Shown here one piece after another: positions 51,112 through 59,419 of a DNA stretch of 64,000 nucleotides. Positions within the stretch are counted from its first letter, which is position 1. Every line of letters begins with the position of its first letter. The DNA comes from Shinella kummerowiae (GTDB lineage Bacteria; Pseudomonadota; Alphaproteobacteria; Rhizobiales; Rhizobiaceae), in NCBI RefSeq assembly GCF_009827055.1, contig NZ_WUMK01000001.1, forward strand, positions 558,001 to 622,000, given 5' to 3'. A model generated the notes under the pieces. It ran no database searches. It was not told where the DNA came from and saw only the letters and a list, made by a program, of their open reading frames with translations. The position numbers were made by a program, and so were the translations under genes.

Positions 51112-52655
51112 GTGAGGGAGAAGCAGCGGCGCCGGCGCCAATGGTAGCAGTCGCCCCAGCCGCACCGGCTGTAGATCCGCTCCGTATCGAGTCGGTGTCC
51201 ATATGTGCTTTCCGTGCCTTCCCTCATGAAGTAGCCCTCAACCTGCAGGGTAAAAACATTCTGATCTATGGTGAGAATGGATCTGGCAAAACATCGATTT
51301 TCCAAGCTTTGCGGCACTTCTTTGCAAAGTCGGCTCCCAGGTTCGAGACGATAAAGAATGTTTTCAACGCCAATGCCGACAACGAGTTCAGGATTAGCGT
51401 AAGGTTCAATGACGGCACGCCGGCCGTCGATTGGCTAAAGGCAAAACACCCAGGATCTGCGTTTACGGGGTCTGATCCTCGTGTCGTTGAGACGGCAATA
51501 CGAAAATCAGTCCTCGATTATCGCGCTTTGCTCGACACAAACTATATCCATGGTGATGATCGGCCGAACCTGTTTGACATCGTTGTCGAGCGGATTCTCC
51601 ACGACTTCCCGATCACCGTCGAAGGCGGTACGAACACAACAATTGGGGAGCTTTGGAGCAAAACTAAACGAAGCATTCCTTCCAACTACAACTATAAGCT
51701 GGATTCGATAACAGAGAACTGCTCTGCTTTCAGCAAAGGGCTACGGGGCGCCTTGGACGCACTGCAACCGCACTTGGCAGGTCTTTTAACGGAACTGATC
51801 GGCGATGCCGTCACGGTGGACTCCATGACTTTTTCCGGAGTCACCTACAATCATGCATGGTTCAAGCGAGATCGTGAAATCCGGGGGCAGACGCTTTATC
51901 CTGAGGTGGTATTCGGCACGCACGGGGTACATATCCCGCAGAACTTTCTCAATGAGGCACGTCTATCGGCCCTTGCATTGGCAATCTATCTCGCGGGACG
52001 CCTCGCTTGTGTGCCGACCGATGGAGCCAACCGGCTGAAACTGCTTGTCCTAGATGATGTGCTAATTGGATTAGACCATGATAACCGCATGCCGGTTTTG
52101 AGGCTTCTGCAGAAGTATTTCATCGACTGGCAGATTGTCATCCTGACCCATGATCGCGTTTGGTTTGACATGGCCAAGGACTTTTTCAAGAAGACTGATC
52201 CCTGGCAGTGGATTGAAGTAAAAGCTGATGGGAACAATGGCAAGGCGACGCCTACGGTGAAAAGGCACAACGGCGATGTAGTAGCTGATGCGCTTTCTGA
52301 TGCTAACCTCTTGAAAACATCTAGCATCGAAGCCGCCGCAAACAGTGCCAGGCGCGCATTTGAAGGGTGCCTCCGGCGATTTGCAGAAAAGCGAAGCTTA
52401 AAACTGCGGTTCAAGGTTGACCCGAAGGATGTAAATACAGACGATTTTCTTGATGCGATCGACGCCTGGATCGACGCAAAACTGTCCCGAGCAGCCTTGA
52501 AGCCAGTTGTGGCCGATCTTCGCGCGATGCGAACCGGCGTTCTCAACCCACAAAGCCATGATGGAGCACCAAGCCCTTCGACGGCGGAAGTGACAGCCGC
52601 GTTGACTCGGATAGAAGAATTACGTGCAGCCATATCAAATGCGGCACTCAATTAG
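51108..52655 (+). CDS. RecF/SMC-like AAA ATPase, gene 3 of defence-like operon
   Basis: 515 residues. Walker A G55ENGSGKT62 after RIESVSICAFRAFPHEVALN, as in RecF/SMC-type ATPases. A signature-like region FLNEARLSALALAIYLAGRL, Walker B LLVLDDVLIGLD (D316/D317) and switch His in IVILTHDRVWFDM follow. No long coiled coil: the span between the halves is about 200 residues. The C-terminal ~130 residues (AANSARRAFEGCLRRFAE, then VLNPQSHDGAPSPSTAE) form a separate helical domain. It may sense DNA ends or invading DNA. Overlaps gene 2 by 4 bp. Confidence 0.88.
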   Translation: MSEGEAAAPAPMVAVAPAAPAVDPLRIESVSICAFRAFPHEVALNLQGKNILIYGENGSGKTSIFQALRHFFAKSAPRFETIKNVFNANADNEFRISVRFNDGTPAVDWLKAKHPGSAFTGSDPRVVETAIRKSVLDYRALLDTNYIHGDDRPNLFDIVVERILHDFPITVEGGTNTTIGELWSKTKRSIPSNYNYKLDSITENCSAFSKGLRGALDALQPHLAGLLTELIGDAVTVDSMTFSGVTYNHAWFKRDREIRGQTLYPEVVFGTHGVHIPQNFLNEARLSALALAIYLAGRLACVPTDGANRLKLLVLDDVLIGLDHDNRMPVLRLLQKYFIDWQIVILTHDRVWFDMAKDFFKKTDPWQWIEVKADGNNGKATPTVKRHNGDVVADALSDANLLKTSSIEAAANSARRAFEGCLRRFAEKRSLKLRFKVDPKDVNTDDFLDAIDAWIDAKLSRAALKPVVADLRAMRTGVLNPQSHDGAPSPSTAEVTAALTRIEELRAAISNAALN

Positions 52656-52664
52656 GATTTAGCC

Positions 52665-55600
52665 ATGACCATTCACCTCACCGCGCGCGTTGCTTGGCAC
52701 GATGATGGATGGAATGGGAGGATCTGCTCGAAACCCGAACAGAACACCTACTGCGTCGGCATGAAATCCTTTCCCGGGGATTTGATCCATCGGGAGCGCG
52801 ATCTGGAACAGGAGAAAGCCTGTTCTGGACAAGCCGTCTGTAAGCTGAAAAGCGATAATTTGCCGCCCTGCATATATAGCATCAACGCCTTTGGGCCGGA
52901 TGCCATTCGCGGCTATTCCAATCCGCCCGATTTTTTCTACGGCGGTGCGGAGCGCGAAGAATGGGATATTCCTCCATCTTCAGTCTGCGTTTGGCCATAC
53001 GAGGCCATGTATGGTGAGGAAGTATACACCGATGGCCGCCTCGACAATAACAAGCGCCGGGTGGGAGCTGACGAGTTTTTTGCGGAGCTGGAGGAGGACG
53101 AGAGCCTAATCTTTTACTACGCCAACCATTCCAACCCGTTTACCGACGAAAACGATCCGAAGTACGTCATAGTCGGCGTTTCTCGCGTGAAGCAGATCGG
53201 AAAGCCGCTCTTCTATTCCAATCCCTCTGACTATGTTCGTCAGAATTATGCGGATGGCATGATATGGGCGCGAAACGTAACATCGCATTATCCAAACGAA
53301 GGCTTTCGCATTCCCTATCATGCTTACCGTCATCGGCCCGAAATTCTAGACAGGCTTTTGGTCACACCGGAAAATCCTGCTAGCTGTAAATATGGGGCTC
53401 GTCATCTCACCGACGACGTAACCATCGGCATGCTTGAGCAGATGCTCGACGTCATAGCGCGGCTAAAGGAAGTCGGTGACACCAATGAAGACTGGGATGC
53501 TCGCGCCAAGTGGGTGCAAGCCCAGATCGCGAAACTCTGGAAGCGTCGCGGCCTGTATCCGGGACTTTTGACCGTGATGGACCTTCTTGATGCAGGCGGC
53601 TCTATCAAAAACGGCAAGTGGTATTGTGATCGTGGTGAGGAGAAGAAGGCCTATGAGCTATTCTTCAATGCCCTGGAGGCCGGAAAAGACTGCCCCGAAC
53701 TGGAACTCACTGGCCTTGCTCTAAAGCGGGTGTCGCGCTCCTGGCAATTGCTTGAGGATGATGTACAGGCCTTTCTCAAGACGATAGCGGTTCGGATTGA
53801 CCTCTACCTTGATCAATTGCAGAGCATCGTCGGACAGAAGCGCGCCGCGCATGGCCTTCCGGAGAGCTTGTCATCCATCGTTGAAGACCCGTATTTGTTG
53901 AGCGAGTTTTTCATCGGTGATGGGCCTGACGATATTATTCCTTGGAGCACGATTGATCGTGGTGTCTTCCCATCGCCGGAGTTGGGCGGCGAGGTCCTCT
54001 GCGACATGCTCAATGACGATCCTCGAAGACTGCGCTCCCTTTGTGTTGAGCAATTGAAGCGCGAGCCGAACCAAACTTTTCGCCCGGCAGACATCATCCT
54101 CAAAGAAATCAATGCGCGCATGGATCGGTTGCCCGAATGGAAACGGCAAAATTTCAGTCTGCGCTATTTCGAAGTTGACCGGGAGCCTCTTGAAAAGGCG
54201 CTGGTGCTGAGAAAGGAAGAAGATAGGCTTTATCTCTATTTGAAGCATGTCTTCCAGGACGAAAGGACTGTAGACAAAACGTTGACCGAGCTTTTTGATC
54301 GGCCGCCGATCACGCTTCCACGCCCGGTTCCGGAGGGTTTTTGGCTTCGTGCCGTTTCCGACGATGAGTCCTCATTGGCCAAAAAGGGCGGCGACGAATA
54401 CCGGCTGGCAGTGGAAGCTCAGGCTGGCCAGTGCTCCCAGATCTTCAGGTTGCCGTTATCGGTTGTTTCCGGCCGCGCGGGAACCGGCAAGACCACCATT
54501 ATCCGCGCCATCGTTAAAGCCATTCGCCAGGTCGAAGGTACCGGAGCACCGATCAATGTGATGACACCCACCGGCAAGGCGACTGATCGCGTGCGCGCAG
54601 TGTTCGAGCGATACAATATTGGCGGCGTCAACGTCTCGACAATCCATTCATTCCTGGCATCAAACGGATGGCTCAACGACAACCTCACATTCAAACGATG
54701 GGGAGGAAAATGCGCTGATCTCGAAGGCACGATTGTTATCGACGAGACATCCATGCTCGACCTGGCCCTCGCAGCTACCTTTTTCCGGTCTATCGAATGG
54801 CAGAATGTAAAACGACTGATCCTGGTAGGCGATCATAATCAACTCCCACCCATCGGTCGCGGACGCGTCTTTTCCGACATCATCGAATGGCTACGCAAGG
54901 CCGGAGCACCCAACCTGGCGGTACTACAAACCAATATGCGCCAGATGGAAAATCGGCTCGATGCAAAAGGCCAGGGCATACTCGGTCTCGCCGAGTTGTT
55001 CCTGGTGGATTCTGCTGTTCACGGCGAGCAGACTTCGCCTGCGGCTGAACAACTCCTTCAGAAAGTGCATCAGGGCGGCAAGATCGATGAAGACCTGGAC
55101 GTGGTCTATTGGAATTCCGCCGATGAACTAGTCGCGAGTTTGGTTGCTGATATAGTCTCTGTTCTTCCAGGTGATGCCGACGACGATCAAATATACAAGC
55201 TTTGGCGAAATGAAGTCATGCAAAACAAACCAGAAGGACTTCAGGTTTTAACGCCACATCGCGGGGAGCTACACGGCGTCGAGGCATTGAACATCGAGCT
55301 GCAATCAATCCTCACCAATGATCTGATTGATAGAGTGGGAGCTGTTGATGGGATTACCTTGAACGACAAGGTGATTCAGATCCAGAACAGGACATCCCGC
55401 CGGGGAATTTGGGCTTACGATTTTGCTCTGGGAAAATCTCGTCAAGTTGAGTTGTTTAACGGGGAGATCGGGTATGTTGAGCCACACAACTTCGATCGAG
55501 CCGATCTGAAGAAGGTCTTTTCCGGTTACAGCAAAAAACGACTTAAGCGATTTCAGGTGAAATTTGCGCGGAAAGATAAGATCTGCGTCAATTACGGACG

Positions 55601-56285
55601 CGAGATTCCTACCTCAACGAAGGGAAAGTTCACCTCAGAGAGCGTCGAAAATAACCTTGAACTCGCTTACGCAATTTCGATACACAAATCGCAGGGAAGC
55701 GAGTTTTCTCGTACATTCGTCATACTACCGGCTTCGCGCAGGCCGCTTTCAGCAGAGCTGCTCTATACAGCGTTAACGCGCGCGCAAGCACATTGTCAGC
55801 TTTATATCCAGGGAAATCTTTCGCCATTGCTTGAAGCGCGAAGGAAGGAAAACGCCCAAAGCTTGCTGGTTTCGTCTTCGCTATTCGGGCACTTTAGAAC
55901 AGTCGATGACCGCCTGTTGGCGAGAAGTGATTGGTATCAAAGCGGGAAGGTCCATGAGGCGCTGAGCGGCGACATGGTTCGTTCGAAATCCGAGGTCATC
56001 ATCGCAAATCTACTCCACCAAGCTGGCGTGCCTTTCACCTACGAGGAGCCGCTTTACGCTGAAGACGGAACGTTCTTCTTGCCTGATTTCACGCTTCGAA
56101 TTGGTGGAGAAAAATACTACTGGGAGCATTGGGGCATGTTGTCCGACCAGGGCTACGCGGCGCATCGCGACCTTAAGAAACAGTGGTACATGACACATTT
56201 TCCAGGCCGCTTGATCGAGACGTTGGAAAGTGGGCAATTGAGCTCAGAAGCGAAAAGTCAGATCGAGGAAATTCGACTCAAATAG
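52665..56285 (+). CDS. RecD-like SF1 helicase with C-terminal PD-(D/E)XK nuclease, gene 4 of defence-like operon
   Basis: 1206 residues. The N-terminal ~270 residues (TARVAWHDDGWNGRICSKP, YYANHSNPFTDE, KYVIVGVSRVKQIG) form an unassigned module, possibly EVE/PUA-like. SF1B helicase: Walker A G603RAGTGKT610, D693ETSMLD, ILVGDHNQLPPIGRG, AISIHKSQGSEFSRTFVILP and LLYTALTRAQ. C-terminal nuclease: SKSE1110, P1140-D1141-F, E1154-H-W, the acidic triad of Vsr/DUF559-like PD-(D/E)XK enzymes. It would unwind and cut DNA. Starts 9 bp after gene 3; last gene of the operon. Confidence 0.88.
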   Translation: MTIHLTARVAWHDDGWNGRICSKPEQNTYCVGMKSFPGDLIHRERDLEQEKACSGQAVCKLKSDNLPPCIYSINAFGPDAIRGYSNPPDFFYGGAEREEWDIPPSSVCVWPYEAMYGEEVYTDGRLDNNKRRVGADEFFAELEEDESLIFYYANHSNPFTDENDPKYVIVGVSRVKQIGKPLFYSNPSDYVRQNYADGMIWARNVTSHYPNEGFRIPYHAYRHRPEILDRLLVTPENPASCKYGARHLTDDVTIGMLEQMLDVIARLKEVGDTNEDWDARAKWVQAQIAKLWKRRGLYPGLLTVMDLLDAGGSIKNGKWYCDRGEEKKAYELFFNALEAGKDCPELELTGLALKRVSRSWQLLEDDVQAFLKTIAVRIDLYLDQLQSIVGQKRAAHGLPESLSSIVEDPYLLSEFFIGDGPDDIIPWSTIDRGVFPSPELGGEVLCDMLNDDPRRLRSLCVEQLKREPNQTFRPADIILKEINARMDRLPEWKRQNFSLRYFEVDREPLEKALVLRKEEDRLYLYLKHVFQDERTVDKTLTELFDRPPITLPRPVPEGFWLRAVSDDESSLAKKGGDEYRLAVEAQAGQCSQIFRLPLSVVSGRAGTGKTTIIRAIVKAIRQVEGTGAPINVMTPTGKATDRVRAVFERYNIGGVNVSTIHSFLASNGWLNDNLTFKRWGGKCADLEGTIVIDETSMLDLALAATFFRSIEWQNVKRLILVGDHNQLPPIGRGRVFSDIIEWLRKAGAPNLAVLQTNMRQMENRLDAKGQGILGLAELFLVDSAVHGEQTSPAAEQLLQKVHQGGKIDEDLDVVYWNSADELVASLVADIVSVLPGDADDDQIYKLWRNEVMQNKPEGLQVLTPHRGELHGVEALNIELQSILTNDLIDRVGAVDGITLNDKVIQIQNRTSRRGIWAYDFALGKSRQVELFNGEIGYVEPHNFDRADLKKVFSGYSKKRLKRFQVKFARKDKICVNYGREIPTSTKGKFTSESVENNLELAYAISIHKSQGSEFSRTFVILPASRRPLSAELLYTALTRAQAHCQLYIQGNLSPLLEARRKENAQSLLVSSSLFGHFRTVDDRLLARSDWYQSGKVHEALSGDMVRSKSEVIIANLLHQAGVPFTYEEPLYAEDGTFFLPDFTLRIGGEKYYWEHWGMLSDQGYAAHRDLKKQWYMTHFPGRLIETLESGQLSSEAKSQIEEIRLK

Positions 56286-56358
56286 TTGGTTGTCACCTCC
56301 TTGGAGTTCAATCAAGGCGTCAGACGTACTCGCAATCTGGTTCGCTATTCTGTTCGCG

Positions 56359-56646
56359 CTATTGCTGTTCCCGGTTCCGCGGAACAAAGCCAACTCCGAA
56401 ACCGAATAGCCGCCCTATTTTATCCAACGTTTCAACCGTCGGATTTGCAGTGCCAGCTTCTATCTCAGCAACTTGGCGCCTAGTAAGCGATAGCGTGTTG
56501 GCAAACTCACTTTGCGTCATGCCAAAACCCTTACGGATCTCTGCAACCGCGCCAGGCAGCCTTAGATCCCCAGTTCGAGCACGTTCCGCCAGTGTTCGCC
56601 GGTTTTCCAGAATCTCTTCTTTCGTCGGCTTCTTCCAGCGAGCCAT
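56359..56646 (-). CDS. hipB: HipB-like XRE antitoxin/regulator, downstream of hipA
   Basis: 95 residues with AAGGG before the ATG. N-terminal helical extension (KPTKEEILENRRTLAERART), then an XRE HTH: EIRKGFGMTQSEFANTLSLTRRQVAEIEAGTANP, then TVETLDKIGRLFG. It is located 17 bp downstream of hipA on the same strand, the reverse of the usual hipB-hipA order. It should neutralise HipA and repress the promoter at 58027-58060. A 73-bp gap separates its stop from the convergent defence operon end. Confidence 0.85.
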   Translation of the reverse strand: MARWKKPTKEEILENRRTLAERARTGDLRLPGAVAEIRKGFGMTQSEFANTLSLTRRQVAEIEAGTANPTVETLDKIGRLFGFGVGFVPRNREQQ

Positions 56647-56663
56647 TTAGTTGCCCTTCGTCA

Positions 56664-57986
56664 TCAGTGGCATGCCGCCAAAACGCTATCTGCAATCTCG
56701 ATACAGCGTCCCATCGCACGGTCCAGAATGTCCGGAAATGCTCCCATATCTTTCGCCATGGCCGGAGTCTGGCGCAGGTGTTCGGCAAACTCGGTAAGCG
56801 TAGCTGCGAGCGCTTTCTGATCCGCAGGATCAGGCATCAGTTCGGCGCAAATGTGCTTCCAATCGGGAAGATGATCGCGACCACCGTCACGCATCATGGC
56901 CCAGCGGGTGGAACGAACGATTCCCTCTTTGGCGAGCCGCATTGGCGCGAAATCAAACAGCGGAGACAGGCGGATCGTGCCGTCCTGGTGTTTGCTCAAT
57001 GCGGAATTTCGGCCGTGATTATCGGGATTGCCGAGCGCCAGGTTGGCGATGTCGCGCTTCAGGTATTCAACAATGTCTGCGAAGGGATCAGCCGAATATT
57101 GGCGGAGAACGTCGATATAGGCCTCGTGCGTGCCGACATGGCCGAAATCGGCAACGCCGATCGCGGACACCAGGCTTTCTTGACCCAGCCTAACGGTTCC
57201 GCGGCCTTCTTTGTTCTTCCGGTCGAAACGGGGAATGATAAGGACGCCCTCGGCATAGGTCGACGGTTCGCTGACATTCAGCCCGATCTCTTGAGCGATC
57301 CGCGAATAGAGGGCTTCACCTTCGAGGATCAGTCGGTCTACCGGCTCGTTGCTGCGTACCAGCTTGACGATAACGTGGCGCACGGCCTCATCATCGCTGA
57401 CGAAGCTGTCGGGGTAATAGAGCCCGTCAGTCGCCTGGGTCATTGAGACCTTCGGCCATTCGCCCTGCAGGCCGCTTGAGCCTGAAGCGAGCATTCCAAA
57501 ACGGTCGGCGACTTCCATGAAGCGGTCTGATCGTTCAAGGATTTCCGCCTCTGTAACCCCTTGGCGCTCAACGCCGCGCAGCCGTTCCGCTTCGGCGTCC
57601 GCCGCTTCTTTGATGCGGATATTGCCTATGCCGCCAGTCGCCGATCGGAGAAGCAGGGGCAGATCAGAAGCGCGCGAGCCTTCAGTAAGGCCGAGGTGCT
57701 CGGCAAGCTTTCGCCTTGCATGCCCTTGGGGCATAAGATCCAAGAGGAAGGGCGGCCAGCTACGGCTATATCGATTTTCGAGATCGACGGGATAACGGAC
57801 GGATAAGGCGCGATGATCACGGACCGTGTTTCCAGCAGAAAACTCCGCCGATGCCACGGTGACGAAATAGTCGAGATCGTAATCGACGATCGACGCGCCC
57901 TGGAAGCCGGCCGCGTCGTCCTTAAGTTCCAGTGTCGCGGCGTGATGCCACTCACCGTCAAAATGGGTTTGGAGCGTTAGGCGCAT
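56664..57986 (-). CDS. hipA: HipA-family serine/threonine kinase toxin
   Basis: 440 residues from ATG at 57986, which follows AGAGGG; an in-frame ATG at 58019 lies inside the operator region. HipA fold: GY/F-N-terminal beta domain, FLLDLMPQGHARRKLAEHLG, phosphate-binding Gly loop GSSGLQGEWPK, catalytic loop GNPDNHGRNSAL (D322, N327), and metal-binding DFAPM in place of DFG. Family members phosphorylate aminoacyl-tRNA synthetases and induce dormancy. It may back up the defence operon as an addiction or abortive-infection module. Confidence 0.92.
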   Translation of the reverse strand: MRLTLQTHFDGEWHHAATLELKDDAAGFQGASIVDYDLDYFVTVASAEFSAGNTVRDHRALSVRYPVDLENRYSRSWPPFLLDLMPQGHARRKLAEHLGLTEGSRASDLPLLLRSATGGIGNIRIKEAADAEAERLRGVERQGVTEAEILERSDRFMEVADRFGMLASGSSGLQGEWPKVSMTQATDGLYYPDSFVSDDEAVRHVIVKLVRSNEPVDRLILEGEALYSRIAQEIGLNVSEPSTYAEGVLIIPRFDRKNKEGRGTVRLGQESLVSAIGVADFGHVGTHEAYIDVLRQYSADPFADIVEYLKRDIANLALGNPDNHGRNSALSKHQDGTIRLSPLFDFAPMRLAKEGIVRSTRWAMMRDGGRDHLPDWKHICAELMPDPADQKALAATLTEFAEHLRQTPAMAKDMGAFPDILDRAMGRCIEIADSVLAACH

Positions 57987-58026
57987 TAATTGACCCTCTA
58001 AATGGTTCAAATAATGCATTCTTCGA

Positions 58027-58060
58027 AATTATTCAACCCATCAAAGTGGGTTAAATAATT
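58027..58060. promoter_or_regulatory. Palindromic operator upstream of hipA
   Basis: AATTATTCAACCCA (58027-58040) and TGGGTTAAATAATT (58047-58060) pair at 13 of 14 positions with a 6-bp spacer. A further half-site, TGGTTCAAATAAT, lies at 58003-58015, just before the hipA start. Likely HipB/HipAB binding sites. The sequence is unlike O1/O2 of the Y4mF-type regulator, so the two circuits look independent. Confidence 0.75.
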
Positions 58061-58064
58061 GCTG

Positions 58065-58418
58065 TCAAAACTGCCAGCTACCGAAACGGTCATTGAAGTT
58101 TCTGATCCGGCTGACCATCTTTCGGCCACGCAATGCATTGGCGCAAGCGAACAGCATGAGGGAAAGGCTCAGCACCGGTGTCAACCAAGCATCGGAGCCG
58201 CTTCTTCCATCAAACACAATGAGCAAGACAGCTCCCATTGCGGCGAAGAAGACCATTCCGAAATCGTATTGCTTTGAAAGGCTCGCAAGCCGGGCCGAAT
58301 GTTGGGCATAGCGCAATTGCCTCGCCAACCTTCGCTTTTCGGAGGCCAGTTGATCGCGCTGGCGTCCGATCGCGTAGAAACCCTGTTCGATTTTCTTTTC
58401 AAAGCTCGACTTACTCAT
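58065..58418 (-). CDS. Small membrane protein with N-terminal coiled coil
   Basis: 117 residues. Charged helical N-terminus (FEKKIEQGFYAIGRQRDQLASEKRRLARQL), then two membrane segments (FGMVFFAAMGAVLLIVF, WLTPVLSLSLMLFACANAL) and a short basic tail. Start overlaps the stop of the repressor-like gene upstream (ATGA), so the pair is one operon. A two-helix membrane protein coupled to an HTH gene could be a pore-forming effector or a membrane anchor. Not recognised. Confidence 0.65.
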   Translation of the reverse strand: MSKSSFEKKIEQGFYAIGRQRDQLASEKRRLARQLRYAQHSARLASLSKQYDFGMVFFAAMGAVLLIVFDGRSGSDAWLTPVLSLSLMLFACANALRGRKMVSRIRNFNDRFGSWQF

Positions 58419-58858
58419 ATTGCTGACCTCAGATATTTTTCTGCAATTTCCTCTGTGAATTCGCCGTGCTGTTCGGCGTAGTCGATTAGGAACCGGATGA
58501 GCTTCAAGCGCTTATCAGGTTCCACCTGACAGTTTTCCCGCACGATAAATGCATCAACTTGGTTCGTGACCTCGTGGTAGAGGTCGACCGTGTCACGATT
58601 GTACGGGCTGCCTTCCCCGGTCATCATCCAGACTGGATTGACGTTGAACTTTGTGTAGAGCGAGCGCAGTACGCGAACGGGAATCTCGCGTTGGCCGCGC
58701 TCATAGGTATTGTAGCCGCCCTGGGAGACCTCAAGCGCTTCCGCAAAGGGGATCTGTTTCAGTCCCGAGTTTTCCCGGATCATCGCCAAACGTTTGCCCA
58801 TCTGAATGAGCAGGGTGTCTTGCGTCGAATTATTATTTTTCTGATAATCGCGTTGCAT
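58415..58858 (-). CDS. XRE-family repressor, phage CI-like
   Basis: 147 residues. HTH at about 18-75: LIQMGKRLAMIRENSGLKQI, then PFAEALEVSQGGYNTYERGQREIPVRVLRSL. Then FNVNPVWMMTGEGSPYN, the pattern of short phage repressors lacking a peptidase domain, and a helical C-terminus. It is divergent from the excisionase-like/integrase genes across 65 bp, so it probably represses their expression and keeps element B integrated. Confidence 0.82.
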   Translation of the reverse strand: MQRDYQKNNNSTQDTLLIQMGKRLAMIRENSGLKQIPFAEALEVSQGGYNTYERGQREIPVRVLRSLYTKFNVNPVWMMTGEGSPYNRDTVDLYHEVTNQVDAFIVRENCQVEPDKRLKLIRFLIDYAEQHGEFTEEIAEKYLRSAI

Positions 58859-58923
58859 TTTGAGGATCGATGTGATTCTTTTGCACTCATATCACTCTAT
58901 CATCAGTTGGAGGTGAATTTCCA
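58859..58923. promoter_or_regulatory. Divergent switch region between repressor and xis-int genes
   Basis: 65 AT-rich bp containing GTGAT...ATCAC and related half-sites (about 58872-58895). The ribosome site for the 58924 gene (GGAGGTG) is at the right edge. Both promoters must fit here, giving a compact lysis/lysogeny-like control region. Confidence 0.55.
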
Positions 58924-59142
58924 ATGCAGGCACAACTCTTGTCTCCCAAACAACTCGCAGATCGATCCGGATGGCCGGTTGCTCGCATCCGAAACCTGAT
59001 CGCCAAGCAGGAAATCCGGCATATCCGGATCGGAGGAAGTTTGTTCCTGCCGGAAAACGCAGTGGATGAGTATCTTGCGGCGAATATGGTCGAGCCCAAG
59101 CAGAAGGCTTTGGCACTTACTGACATCGCCTACAGAGCGTGA
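58924..59142 (+). CDS. Excisionase/AlpA-like DNA-binding protein 1
   Basis: 72 residues with GGAGGTG before the ATG. MerR-like winged helix of the excisionase family: LLSPKQLADRSGWPVARIRN, then LIAKQEIRHIRIGGSLFLPENAVDEYL. Such proteins bend DNA and direct the integrase towards excision. First gene of the xis-int operon. Confidence 0.8.
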   Translation: MQAQLLSPKQLADRSGWPVARIRNLIAKQEIRHIRIGGSLFLPENAVDEYLAANMVEPKQKALALTDIAYRA

Positions 59143-59152
59143 GGAGCGGCAC

Positions 59153-59419
59153 ATGAAGCAGCAAGCTGAAGCGTTGGCCCCACGGCCCATTTACAAGGTC
59201 GCGGTCAGCCGCATCCGTGCGGCGGAACTTCTCGACGTCTCGACGGGCACCTTTGATGACTGGGTTCGCCGTGGCCTTATGCCGAAAGGCGTGAAGATCG
59301 GCGCCTTGCGCCGTTGGGATGCCGAGGAAATCCGCGCGTCCTGGTACAACATCAAAGAACAGGGCTTGAGCGGAGACGAAGACGATGGCGAAAACCCGTT
59401 TGATTATGCGGTCGGGTGA
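59153..59419 (+). CDS. Excisionase/AlpA-like DNA-binding protein 2
   Basis: 88 residues from ATG at 59153 (GAGGAG upstream). A second small winged-helix protein: YKVAVSRIRAAELLDVSTGT, then FDDWVRRGLMPKGVKIGALRRWDAEEIRASW. It overlaps the integrase start by 35 bp, so translation is linked. Two different excisionase-like proteins in tandem may act as regulator plus directionality factor. Confidence 0.8.
   Translation: MKQQAEALAPRPIYKVAVSRIRAAELLDVSTGTFDDWVRRGLMPKGVKIGALRRWDAEEIRASWYNIKEQGLSGDEDDGENPFDYAVG

Noticed and set aside
43670-56285. Assignment of the four-gene operon to DISARM, BREX or Druantia
   Set aside because: No DUF1998 (DrmB), YprA-type DrmA, PglZ or BrxC-like gene is present; only single domains are shared.
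43307-57986. Pairing the 43307 HTH gene with the hipA gene as one toxin-antitoxin system
   Set aside because: They lie 13 kb apart on opposite strands, hipA has its own adjacent HTH gene, and the two operator sequences differ.
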